A stretch of 31,502 nt of DNA from JBLHHI01 sp047614125 (GTDB taxonomy: Bacteria; Bacteroidota; Bacteroidia; NS11-12g; UBA9320): NCBI GenBank assembly GCA_047614125.1, contig JBLHHI010000022.1, positions 1-31,502 of the forward strand, read 5' to 3'. The translations under genes were made by a program, and so were the position numbers. Below, one piece after another: positions 23,847-30,810 of this stretch; the stretch's first letter is position 1; each line of letters opens with the position of its first letter. Under the pieces are notes generated by a model. It ran no database searches and had not been told where the DNA came from. It was given only the letters and a program-made list of their open reading frames with translations.

Positions 23847-24335
23847 TCAAAAACTAGGACATCCCATAATTTTTCCTACGCGATATTTATGCTTTCTTCG
23901 AAATAAGGTTCGAAGCATTCTTTTGTTTCTTCGTTTTTCTGGGTTCATCTCAACCTCTTCTTGCTCTAAATCATCCAACAAAATGTTCTCAACCATTACC
24001 GAGTCTTTCGTTAAAATCTTTTGCGAAGTTTGCGCCTTTAAGGGCTGAACCTGAAATCCAACAATCGAAGCAAAGGTTAAAAGGCCAAAAGCCAATCGTT
24101 TAAGCCCTGGATAATGACTTTGATTTGGGAGCTGATTTGAGGCAAAAATCCCGCATATTCCAGGTTGATAAACATCCTTTAATTCCTGAACTCCAAATTC
24201 GGTAAAATCCACCACAACCTTCTCACATCCAGCGCAATAATATCCAGAATCACACCGCTTCATGGATCCTATTGAAACCGGACATGGGTTTGGTATTGCA
24301 CCACTTATTTTCTTCGTCGTTGGGTTCTTCATCAA
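23847..24335 (-). CDS. Small CxxC-domain membrane protein, function unknown
   Basis: The product is 162 aa. The N-terminal 70 residues match a Bacteroidota domain of unknown function seen ahead of membrane or regulatory domains: IPNPCPVSIGSMKRCDSGYY, then CAGCEKVVVDFTE, and GICGIFASNQLP. The Cys set is C18, C28, C34, C37 and C61, suggesting a metal-binding or redox knuckle. A hydrophobic helix (about 79-100) follows, ending in an AQ that resembles a cleavage site. The C-terminus is very basic (KRRNKRMLRTLFRRKHK). The inward or outward orientation is unclear. The phased repeat array lies just beyond its stop. Confidence 0.65.
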   Translation of the reverse strand: MMKNPTTKKISGAIPNPCPVSIGSMKRCDSGYYCAGCEKVVVDFTEFGVQELKDVYQPGICGIFASNQLPNQSHYPGLKRLAFGLLTFASIVGFQVQPLKAQTSQKILTKDSVMVENILLDDLEQEEVEMNPEKRRNKRMLRTLFRRKHKYRVGKIMGCPSF

Positions 24336-24404
24336 TGTTCCTTTACATCATTGACACAAATTGGCTTGTAAGTGCTGCACCAAAGAACAGCTGTTTGCAC
24401 GTTG

Positions 24405-24614
24405 TTATGAAGATGCTTCGATCAACAAGGCCCCAGAAGGACATTTTGCAACCTGGAAAATGATCTCATCCTTTGTTGCGCCTTCCGGATTAATCCAGGG
24501 CTTTTCTCTTGGTTGAAAAACTGATGATAAACCTTTGGCGCAATTGCCGGAATGCATGCATTTTGCAGCGTTCCAAACAATCTTGATGTCTTCTTTTGGA
24601 TATTTTTTAATCAT
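24405..24614 (-). CDS. 4Fe-4S mono-cluster domain protein (YjdI/Fer4_19-like)
   Basis: The start ATG at 24614 (MIKKYPKEDIKIVW) gives 69 aa; a TTG six codons upstream is also in frame. The family pattern VWNAAKCMHSGNCAKGL (C19, H21, C25), then PWINPEG and KCPSGAL (C58), matches the YjdI / Fer4_19 mono-cluster ferredoxin-like family, which usually runs about 65-75 residues. It probably carries one iron-sulfur cluster in the cytosol, with partners unknown. It begins 32 bp after the lipoprotein hydrolase on the same strand. Confidence 0.85.
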   Translation of the reverse strand: MIKKYPKEDIKIVWNAAKCMHSGNCAKGLSSVFQPREKPWINPEGATKDEIIFQVAKCPSGALLIEASS

Positions 24615-24646
24615 GTTGTTTTTATTGAGCAAGCACCAAAGCTGCG

Positions 24647-25699
24647 TTACCAGTCGTCGTGTTTATTTACAAAATCAATGATGCCGTTAAAATACGTTTC
24701 TTGGTCGTCGTACATAGACATATGACTCCCCTTTTCGCACAATAAAAAAGTACCATTTTGCACGTTTTGTGCAATCCATTCCATGTGCTTTGGATCCATC
24801 GTGTCGTATTTCCCGCCGATGCTTAAGGTTGGAACCGCAATCTTTTTGAGATCATTTTTTCGATCCCAGTTTTTCAACTTAGCATCTCCAACTACACCAA
24901 ATTCACTGGGCCCTTGCATCGTTAAGTATAATTGGTAATTAATATTGGCAAAGGCTCTATTTACTGGATTTGGCCATTCATCCAACGGCTTTCGCAATAC
25001 GTGCTCGGTATAATAGTGTTGATTAATTAATTCGATGTACCTTGGATTTTGGTAGTCTTCGTTGGCTTCCATTTCTTTAATTTGTTTCAAAACATCGGGT
25101 GGAAGTTGTGGCCCTAAAACTGTGTTGGCATATTCAATGTAATCCGGTATGGATGCCATCATGTTGCTGATAATCAAACCTTTAAGATTTTCCTGATATT
25201 TCAAAGCATACTCAATTCCAAGAATACCGCCCCACGAGTGACCCAATAGGAAGAAGTTTGACTGGTCGAGCCCCAGCGCAACTCGCACTTGCTCCAATTC
25301 GTCAACATATCGGTCTAAACTCCACAGTGCGCTGTCGTTGGGCTGATCGCTGTAAAAGGATTCAAGCTGATCGTAATAATAATATTCTATGCTCGCTCCT
25401 GGGAAGTAAGAATCGCAGGCTTCAAAATACTCGTGCGTTGCACCCGGCCCACCGTGCACCAATAAAATTTTTATGGTTGGATTGTTGCCTACACGCTTGG
25501 TCCAAACGTTAAAAGTGCCCCGATCTGTTTTAATCGGTATCATTCGTACTCCACCGCTGTATCGGTCCGACTTTTCACTGTTATCGAGATAGTTGGATGC
25601 TTGCATGTCATCGTTATGAACCTTCGGTGAAGAAGAACATCCCGCCAAAAAAGCAAGAAAAAGCAGCACGGAAAACGGGGTGTTGTATTTAAGATTCAT
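24647..25699 (-). CDS. Alpha/beta hydrolase lipoprotein, proline iminopeptidase (S33)-like
   Basis: From ATG at 25699 (MNLKYNTPFSV) the protein has 350 aa with lipobox FLAG-C21, so it is likely a lipoprotein. HGGPG (82-86) is the oxyanion motif of the prolyl-aminopeptidase group, GHSWGG (153-158) holds the nucleophile Ser155, and the acid and base are in GGKYDTMDP and EKGSHMSMYDD near the C-terminus. Such enzymes remove N-terminal Pro or cleave related amides or esters. A periplasmic lipoprotein form is common in Bacteroidota. The spacing of 54 bp to the upstream small gene is compatible with co-transcription. Confidence 0.87.
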   Translation of the reverse strand: MNLKYNTPFSVLLFLAFLAGCSSSPKVHNDDMQASNYLDNSEKSDRYSGGVRMIPIKTDRGTFNVWTKRVGNNPTIKILLVHGGPGATHEYFEACDSYFPGASIEYYYYDQLESFYSDQPNDSALWSLDRYVDELEQVRVALGLDQSNFFLLGHSWGGILGIEYALKYQENLKGLIISNMMASIPDYIEYANTVLGPQLPPDVLKQIKEMEANEDYQNPRYIELINQHYYTEHVLRKPLDEWPNPVNRAFANINYQLYLTMQGPSEFGVVGDAKLKNWDRKNDLKKIAVPTLSIGGKYDTMDPKHMEWIAQNVQNGTFLLCEKGSHMSMYDDQETYFNGIIDFVNKHDDW

Positions 25700-25753
25700 T
25701 AAACAAGAGTACAAAAATCTTCATTGGATTCAAATTAATGGAACCCGCTTCAA

Positions 25754-25966
25754 CTAAACAATTTCAAAATTGGCCTCAAAATAGTCTTTGGCCACCAGCC
25801 ATCGATCGGTTGAATCCGAAGGATTTCGAGCAATCATGTCGCCAATCTTCGGACTGCCATCGCAAATATCTGTATCCGAAATAGAAACTCCTTTTGGGTC
25901 TTCCACTTCAACATAAGATCGCATTTCTGCAAGACCCTTTCTACGATATTTTTGAAAATCACTCAT
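25754..25966 (-). CDS. Small conserved hypothetical protein
   Basis: The product is 70 aa: YRRKGLAEMRSYVEVEDPKG (7-26), then VSISDTDICDGSPKIGDMIA and RNPSDSTDRWLVAKDYFEANFEIV. I recognise this as a widely conserved short protein without assigned function, in which GSPKxGDMIARNPxxxxDxWLVA is the core. It is cytosolic. Its ATG directly follows the TAA of the AlkD-like gene with no gap, so translation is coupled and the two are probably linked in regulation. Confidence 0.72.
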   Translation of the reverse strand: MSDFQKYRRKGLAEMRSYVEVEDPKGVSISDTDICDGSPKIGDMIARNPSDSTDRWLVAKDYFEANFEIV

Positions 25967-26674
25967 TTAACAACGTGCTGATTTTCTCTTCTTACCAATA
26001 CGGTTGGCGTTCACTGATTTGAGTATGTAGTCATTCGCCAAAGGTACCTTGCAAGCCGTATCGCCCATGTTAACCGATACCTTACCAACGTTTTTGGCCA
26101 CTTTCAACGACTTTTCAGTGAGCGACTCGATGTACGTTCCCACCGCAATTACAAAGGCGTTCATTGTGTGTCGTAAGCGGTTTGGAGCGGAATGAATGGT
26201 TTCGTTTACTTCATCGAGCAAATTGGAGTAGGTTCTTAAATCCAGATCATTATCGTGTACAAAACCAGCCACCGACGACAAGGTTGCCCATCCACACGTT
26301 GCCAATGTTTCATTTTTTGATCGAATCCATTTCAACGCCAATTCCATGCCATATGGAGTTTCGGCTGCAACCCAAGGCACCGCAAATTCGCTGATGTAAT
26401 ACCACGTTGCTTCGTTGGCCCAGCGCATCAGGTCTTCTTTCGTTATCTGCTTTTCATCGGCCATTAAACCCGCTAAATACATCGCATCCGAATTACCCGT
26501 TGCATATAAATCGATCGAGAGCTGATGGTTCTTTTTTGTTTTCTTTAGAATCTTTTTATAGTCTTGGGCCTTAACTCCAAAAACAGGCTCTGGACATCCA
26601 TGCCGTAAATACGTTTTCTTTGTTTGCTCATTGCCGTAGGCTTCTAACTCGGCCATTATTTCGGGTACTGTCAT
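25967..26674 (-). CDS. DNA alkylation repair protein (AlkD-like HEAT repeats)
   Basis: I prefer ATG at 26674 (MTVPEIMAELEAYGNE) over an in-frame GTG at 26692. The 235-aa all-helical protein has the AlkD-family features YLRHGCPEPVFGVKAQDYKK and EATWYYISEFAVPWVAAETP, then helical pairs with a conserved Trp (TCGWATLSSVAG). AlkD-type enzymes are DNA glycosylases for bulky or cationic alkylated bases, whereas other members of this fold are of unknown role. The TACTTTCG box at 26696-26703 is a candidate promoter. The next gene, a 70-aa protein, starts immediately after the stop. Confidence 0.83.
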   Translation of the reverse strand: MTVPEIMAELEAYGNEQTKKTYLRHGCPEPVFGVKAQDYKKILKKTKKNHQLSIDLYATGNSDAMYLAGLMADEKQITKEDLMRWANEATWYYISEFAVPWVAAETPYGMELALKWIRSKNETLATCGWATLSSVAGFVHDNDLDLRTYSNLLDEVNETIHSAPNRLRHTMNAFVIAVGTYIESLTEKSLKVAKNVGKVSVNMGDTACKVPLANDYILKSVNANRIGKKRKSARC

Positions 26675-26695
26675 GGGTATGAGTATTTGCACTTT

Positions 26696-26703
26696 CGAAA
26701 GTA
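26696..26703 (-). promoter_or_regulatory. Candidate -7 box (TACTTTCG) for AlkD-like gene
   Basis: It is the same octamer as at 3785-3792, 21 bp before the ATG at 26674 on the minus strand. It resembles TAnnTTTG with one mismatch. There is no clear TTG at -33. Confidence 0.3.
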
Positions 26704-26740
26704 AAGTTTTATACGCTGGATTGAAAGTTTAGAACGGAGT

Positions 26741-27601
26741 TCAATAGGTTGTAGTTACATCTTCATCCACGCAAATAATAAAATCCGCCTTTCCCAAATG
26801 TTCCTTTTCAAGTTTGGATACATCGGCTTGGGTAACTGTTGAAATGGTGCCAATTTTAAGACTTGGGTTGGATTGTTTTAAATACCAAAATATTCCCTCG
26901 TAAAAATCAGAATGAAAGGCGCCGTTAAAATGTATAAAAATGGATCCTTCATTCCAAGCTGCTAAGATAAACTGAGCCATGGTAGCATCTTTAATGGCTT
27001 GGGCCATAACCAAACGAGGAGATCCATGTTCGCCCATCATTTTTAGGATGGCCTGATATTGAGGCAATTCAGGGTTGAAAGGAATGGGTAAGCTGGCCAT
27101 ATACGTCTTTTCGGCATCCGAGAACGTATCGAGGGCTTCAAATCCACCGCGATACACTATGCTTGCGTATCGACGTGGAATGTTGCTGGCCGTAAACGGC
27201 AGCGAGCTGTCTTTGGCAAAGTCAACCAACGGGGCATAATCCGTCTTATAATTGTTCCATAGCCGAGCCATCGAATCAAATTGTTTGTATGAAATTGAGT
27301 CCGACAAGTACAGGTTTAGTGCCTCTTGGTTGTCGGTTTCAATCATCTCAGCACCCAATTGAAGTTTGGCCACCTTATTTAAATCCTTGGTGAGTTCCAG
27401 TTGAAGCCAATGCGCAATGGCATTGTTGTGTTGTTCGCCAAAGAGAACTACGTCTTCTTTGCTCATCGCCTTAAGCATAGAGGGGTATGAAACGCTTTTC
27501 CCTTTTGCATTGTAAATCTTGTATGCAGATTTGTTTTGCGCGGAAGCTGAATATACAACAACTACGACCAACAATGTAATAATTGCCTTTTCGAAAATCA
27601 T
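26741..27601 (-). CDS. ChaN-like haem-binding protein
   Basis: The product is 286 aa with a signal peptide (1-21, ASA-Q) but no lipobox. The fold signature VVLFGEQHNNAIAHWLQ (51-67), EMIETDNQE and FIHFNGAFHSDFYEG match the ChaN / PF04187 haem-binding domain. ChaN proteins bind haem in the envelope and are linked to iron uptake in other bacteria; here there is no receptor or haem transporter in the neighbourhood. The 97-bp gap to the Spy-like gene is longer than other spacings in this run, so it may or may not belong to the sigma-factor module. Confidence 0.82.
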   Translation of the reverse strand: MIFEKAIITLLVVVVVYSASAQNKSAYKIYNAKGKSVSYPSMLKAMSKEDVVLFGEQHNNAIAHWLQLELTKDLNKVAKLQLGAEMIETDNQEALNLYLSDSISYKQFDSMARLWNNYKTDYAPLVDFAKDSSLPFTASNIPRRYASIVYRGGFEALDTFSDAEKTYMASLPIPFNPELPQYQAILKMMGEHGSPRLVMAQAIKDATMAQFILAAWNEGSIFIHFNGAFHSDFYEGIFWYLKQSNPSLKIGTISTVTQADVSKLEKEHLGKADFIICVDEDVTTTY

Positions 27602-27698
27602 ATTGCAAATACGCTTTTTTTTGAGGAATTTGGGATTCTTGCCGTTAAAGATTCGAGTATTGTCGGCTTCTTAGATAAACGGTTTAAAGCAATGAATA

Positions 27699-28166
27699 CT
27701 ACGGTTTTCGACCACCTGGCCCTGGGCCTCGCTTGTCAAAAAGCCGCTCGAGTCGTTCGCGTAATTCGTCAAACTTAGGCAATTGCTCAGGCGTACAAAG
27801 TTCTTTAATGGATTCGAAATGGCGAAAATGGACCAATTCCATTCTTTTTTGTTCCTCGCCTATTAATGCAGCCAAAGAATCTACCTCTTCATCCATTGCA
27901 TTCGTATTAAGTCTTTGATACAGAGACTTTTTGTGTTCCCGCATCGTCAACTCGCTTGCCTTCAACTGGCTAATATGGTTTGTAATTAATGCTTCGTATT
28001 TTTCAGTTTGATCTGGAGTAAGATCCAACGCTTCAATTATTTCGTGCTTTGGTCCCGACCTATTTTTTTTCATGCCTAACCGATGGTTCAGCATAAAACC
28101 AAGCAAGATTAAGTTGGATATAAAAAGAACAACAACCGCTATTCGTAAAAACTTATTGAACTTCAT
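27699..28166 (-). CDS. Spy/CpxP-like periplasmic sensor, membrane-anchored
   Basis: The product is 155 aa. A membrane helix (about 8-26) is followed by an all-helical periplasmic domain with two LTxxQ-type motifs, LTPDQTEKY (49-57) and CTPEQLPKF (124-132), the signature of the Spy/CpxP/ZraP/CnrX group. Several His residues (H28, H41, H64, H78, H113, H116) could bind metal, notably HFRH at 113-116. The tail is basic and Gly/Pro-rich. The start overlaps the upstream single-pass gene by 14 bp. In the cnr system of Cupriavidus a membrane-anchored CnrX of this group controls an ECF sigma factor through an anti-sigma factor. The same role here is inferred. Confidence 0.8.
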   Translation of the reverse strand: MKFNKFLRIAVVVLFISNLILLGFMLNHRLGMKKNRSGPKHEIIEALDLTPDQTEKYEALITNHISQLKASELTMREHKKSLYQRLNTNAMDEEVDSLAALIGEEQKRMELVHFRHFESIKELCTPEQLPKFDELRERLERLFDKRGPGPGGRKP

Positions 28167-28440
28167 CGTAGAGGTTGTTATTGGTGGTTGACATATAAAT
28201 TCCCTGCGTTTGATTGTTGGAAATTTCAGATCCTCGCAACGCCATATTTACCTCATACGAAAACAAACAAACAAAGGCTATTGCAGCTGCTCGAGCCCAG
28301 AATACGGGTAGTGTTCGAATGCTACCCTCATTAATTTTGTTTAAGATTTGAGGATATAAGTCGGGCCTTGGAGCTACCCTCTTAATCGAATTTAATGGTT
28401 CCAAGTACTTCATTTCATTTTTAGACGACCAATTTTCCAT
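28153..28440 (-). CDS. Small single-pass protein, presumed anti-sigma factor
   Basis: The product is 95 aa. The cytosolic N-terminal half contains APRPDLYPQILNKINEG (24-40), typical of short Bacteroidota anti-sigma factors, then one transmembrane helix (about 46-64) and a 30-residue outer tail rich in Asn and Thr. It sits between an ECF sigma gene (ATG overlaps that TAA by one base, TAATG) and a Spy/CpxP-like sensor gene (14-bp overlap). The overlaps imply coupled translation and fixed stoichiometry. The role is inferred from position and topology; there is no zinc motif. Confidence 0.65.
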   Translation of the reverse strand: MENWSSKNEMKYLEPLNSIKRVAPRPDLYPQILNKINEGSIRTLPVFWARAAAIAFVCLFSYEVNMALRGSEISNNQTQGIYMSTTNNNLYDEVQ

Positions 28441-28958
28441 TATGCTTCGTTGTTGGATAAAATATTTTCCAGTTTTTTCTTGGCGCGTTGAAAGAGCGAC
28501 TCAAGTGCTTTAGGGCTGATTTCCATAATTTCGGCGGCTTCTGCCATGGAAGTATGTTCTATTTTCAAAAGGATGACGGCCGTTTTTTGCCGATCTGGCA
28601 AACAGTTGATGGCTTTAAAAATTTGTTCCATCGCTTCCTTTTGTTCTAAGGCCACGCCCGGATGATCAAAGTGAGCTGGATTTATGTTTTGATCTTCATC
28701 GTCGATGCGCAGGGCATTAAACAGAAATCGGCGTTTTTGCCGATTGCGTGCTTTTATAAAATCGAGCGAGGAATTCACAGCAATCCGATATATCCAGGTT
28801 TTTAGCGACGAATTATGTTGGAAGCTGGAAAGTTTATGGTGAATGGTAACGAACACGTCTTGAGTAATTTCTTGGGCATCCTCCACATTCTGAACGTATT
28901 GCAGCGCAACGTTGTACACTAAGGCGCTGTGCAGAGTATATATTTCTTCAAAGGCCAA
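28440..28958 (-). CDS. ECF-type RNA polymerase sigma factor
   Basis: The product is 172 aa, the usual size. Region 2 (about 3-72) contains NVEDAQEITQDVFVTIHHKL and SSLKTWIYRIAVNSSLDFIK. Region 4 (about 105-165) contains LPDRQKTAVILLKIEHTSMAEAAEIM-type helix-turn-helix, ending LESLFQRAKKKL. It directs RNA polymerase to extracytoplasmic-stress or metal-response promoters and would be held by the small membrane protein encoded next. A TATATTTG box 38 bp upstream of the ATG looks like a housekeeping promoter. First gene of the module 28958-27699. Confidence 0.92.
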   Translation of the reverse strand: MAFEEIYTLHSALVYNVALQYVQNVEDAQEITQDVFVTIHHKLSSFQHNSSLKTWIYRIAVNSSLDFIKARNRQKRRFLFNALRIDDEDQNINPAHFDHPGVALEQKEAMEQIFKAINCLPDRQKTAVILLKIEHTSMAEAAEIMEISPKALESLFQRAKKKLENILSNNEA

Positions 28959-28996
28959 TGCCGTGTGTTCTTTATTAGACGAGATTTAAAGGGTGG

Positions 28997-29004
28997 CAAA
29001 TATA
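28997..29004 (-). promoter_or_regulatory. Candidate -7 box (TATATTTG) for ECF sigma operon
   Basis: On the minus strand TATATTTG, followed by C, fits TAnnTTTG exactly and lies 38 bp before the sigma gene's ATG. No TTG is seen 17-23 bp upstream. Confidence 0.45.
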
Positions 29005-29041
29005 AGCCCTACATGCATTGTGATGTGTTTTGAACGGAACC

Positions 29042-29167
29042 TTGTGAAACCACATAAGTTCACATAAGGAAGTGGGTTTTGATTGGACGCTGATTTCTTA
29101 TGAGTTTTAAAGGGACAAAGTGAAACCCACCCTCAACTTAAGCGTCAACTTCGTCCATGTTTCACAA
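29042..29167. other. Candidate structured RNA region with crossing stems (possible pseudoknot)
   Basis: Within the 529-bp divergent spacer (28959-29487) I see three complementary pairs: TTGTGAAAC (29042-29050) with GTTTCACAA (29159-29167), GTGGGTTT (29072-29079) with AAACCCAC (29123-29130), and GACGCT (29086-29091) with AGCGTC (29141-29146). The third crosses the second, as in an H-type pseudoknot, and both are enclosed by the first. CACATAAG occurs twice (29051-29058, 29061-29068) and could pair with CTTATG (29097-29102) instead. Which strand is transcribed is unknown. There is no convincing ORF in this spacer. Confidence 0.4.
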
Positions 29168-29298
29168 TAAATTTGCGTTTTGATCTCGAAACCGACATTT
29201 TGAAACCAATGGCAAAAATTTAATACTACAGTTTATCCACACTCATGCGGTTCAATTGCAAATTTTTTAAATTCCTTTTAGAATCCAAGAAAAAATTG

Positions 29299-29305
29299 TA
29301 CTTTG
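29299..29305 (+). promoter_or_regulatory. Candidate -7 box (TACTTTG) upstream of gabT-like gene
   Basis: TACTTTG, followed by C, resembles the Bacteroidota -7 element with one base fewer between TA and TTTG. It lies 183 bp before the ATG at 29488 and about 48 bp before the hairpin with a T run at 29353-29380. Confidence 0.35.
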
Positions 29306-29352
29306 CTCAAATTCAGATATTTAGATTTTAATCAAATCAAATATTGAACCTC

Positions 29353-29380
29353 TGAAAGGCCGTTAAGCCCTTTCATTTTT
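29353..29380 (+). terminator. Terminator/attenuator-like hairpin in the gabT-like leader
   Basis: TGAAAGG (29353-29359) and CCTTTCA (29369-29375) form a perfect 7-bp stem with a 9-nt loop, followed directly by TTTTT (29376-29380). It is about 107 bp upstream of the aminotransferase ATG. With the box at 29299 it could end a short RNA of roughly 70 nt or act as an attenuator. Confidence 0.45.
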
Positions 29381-29487
29381 ACACGTCAAGTACGTTGATT
29401 TTACCCGTAAAAAAATGTAGTTGTTTTGATGCAATAATATGTTCTTTTGCGCCCAATTTTTAGCAATATTATTCTTGGCAAATATTT

Positions 29488-30810
29488 ATGAATACAACAT
29501 TGAAACTTAGTCGTTCTGAAGAACTTTTAATCCGCCGAAAGAAAACCGTTGCAAACGGTGTAGGCTTGTTTAATACGGCTACCGCAACTTCAGCAAAAGG
29601 TGCTATAATTATTGATCACGATGGGCGAGAACTCATCGATTTTGCAGGGGGAATTGGCGTAGTTAATGCCGGTCATTGTCCGGATGAAGTGGTTGCCGCA
29701 ATTCGCGAGCAAGCCGGCAAATACATCCACACAAGTTTTAACGTGGTAACCTACGAACCTTACGTACAACTTTGTGAGGAATTGGCGAAAATTCTTCCAC
29801 ATGGCAACAATACCAAAACCATGCTGGTAAGCACAGGTGCCGAGGCGGTTGAAAATGCAATTAAAATTGCTCGTCAAGCCACCAGCCGACAAGCAGTTTT
29901 GTGCTTTACTGACGCCTTCCACGGTCGTACCTTAATGGCCATGACCCTCACCAGCAAGATCAACTACAAACAAAACTGCGGCCCCTTTGCTCCAGAAGTA
30001 TACCGATTGCGATTCCCAAACATTTATCGCTATTCGCAAGGCATGACTGAGGAGGAATTTGTTTCCGCCGAGCTTAAAAAACTTTATGAAAGTGCGCATA
30101 CCTTGGTTGATCCACAAAATGTGGCAGCCATTATTTTAGAACCCATACAGGGAGAAGGTGGGTTTAGTGCCATTCCAAAGGCCTATTTTGAAGGTTTACG
30201 CGAGCACTGCACAAAGCATGGTATCGTTCTAATTGCCGATGAAATTCAAAGTGGATTTGGCAGAACCGGAAACTGGGCCGCTTGGCAATATTTTGGGGTT
30301 CAACCCGACATAAGTCTATACGCCAAGGCACTGGGATCGGGTATGCCAATAGCCGCAGTAGTTGGAAAAGGCGACATTATGGATGCAACGGCTCCAGGAA
30401 CCATTGGTGGCACCTACATCGGTAATCCCGTTTGTTGTGCAGCTGCCTTGGCTACTATAAAGTTATTTAAAGACCAAAACTTAAATGAGCGCGCCAACTA
30501 TATTGGCGGAATCATCAACGATCGCTTCCTCCAAATGAAAACGGAACACCCCGAAATTGGGGATGTTCGCGGAATTGGGGCGATGAACGCGATGGAGTTT
30601 GTACACGATTCAGACCCCGGAAAACCCGATGGCGATCTGTGCGATCGAGTTATTAAAGGGTGCGCCGATGAAGGCCTAATACTTCTGAGCGCCGGAACCT
30701 TTAAAAACGTAGTACGCGTTTTAGCGCCCATCGTAATTACTGAGGAACAATTGAATAAAGGATTAAATATTTTAGAACACATTCTTAATAGAGAAACAAA
30801 TACGATATGA
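29488..30810 (+). CDS. gabT: Class III PLP-dependent aminotransferase, 4-aminobutyrate transaminase-like
   Basis: The product is 440 aa. Landmarks of the class III family are STGAEAVENAIKIAR (115-129), FHGRT (144-148), ILEPIQGEGGF (216-226), ADEIQSGFGRTG (250-261; PLP-contacting D251) and the Schiff-base Lys280 in YAKALGSGMPIAA. GGTYIGNP (307-314) is the phosphate-binding region. EPIQGEGGF with GTIGGTYIGNPVCCAAALA is typical of GabT (4-aminobutyrate/2-oxoglutarate transaminase), which makes succinate semialdehyde and glutamate. Close relatives use beta-alanine or 5-aminovalerate, so the substrate is likely rather than certain. Its TGA overlaps the next ATG by four bases (ATGA), showing coupling with an amidohydrolase. 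Confidence 0.87.
   Translation: MNTTLKLSRSEELLIRRKKTVANGVGLFNTATATSAKGAIIIDHDGRELIDFAGGIGVVNAGHCPDEVVAAIREQAGKYIHTSFNVVTYEPYVQLCEELAKILPHGNNTKTMLVSTGAEAVENAIKIARQATSRQAVLCFTDAFHGRTLMAMTLTSKINYKQNCGPFAPEVYRLRFPNIYRYSQGMTEEEFVSAELKKLYESAHTLVDPQNVAAIILEPIQGEGGFSAIPKAYFEGLREHCTKHGIVLIADEIQSGFGRTGNWAAWQYFGVQPDISLYAKALGSGMPIAAVVGKGDIMDATAPGTIGGTYIGNPVCCAAALATIKLFKDQNLNERANYIGGIINDRFLQMKTEHPEIGDVRGIGAMNAMEFVHDSDPGKPDGDLCDRVIKGCADEGLILLSAGTFKNVVRVLAPIVITEEQLNKGLNILEHILNRETNTI

Noticed and set aside
23728..24048. A 106-aa plus-strand frame with a THDLSHG/CHGLSHG repeat
   Set aside because: The repeat simply translates the 12-bp array, and the rest is antisense to the CxxC-domain gene. I treat the array as a DNA element.
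26741..27601. A haem-uptake operon around the ChaN-like gene
   Set aside because: There is no TonB-dependent receptor, haem transporter or Fur-like site close by. The neighbours are a DNA-repair-like gene and a sigma module.
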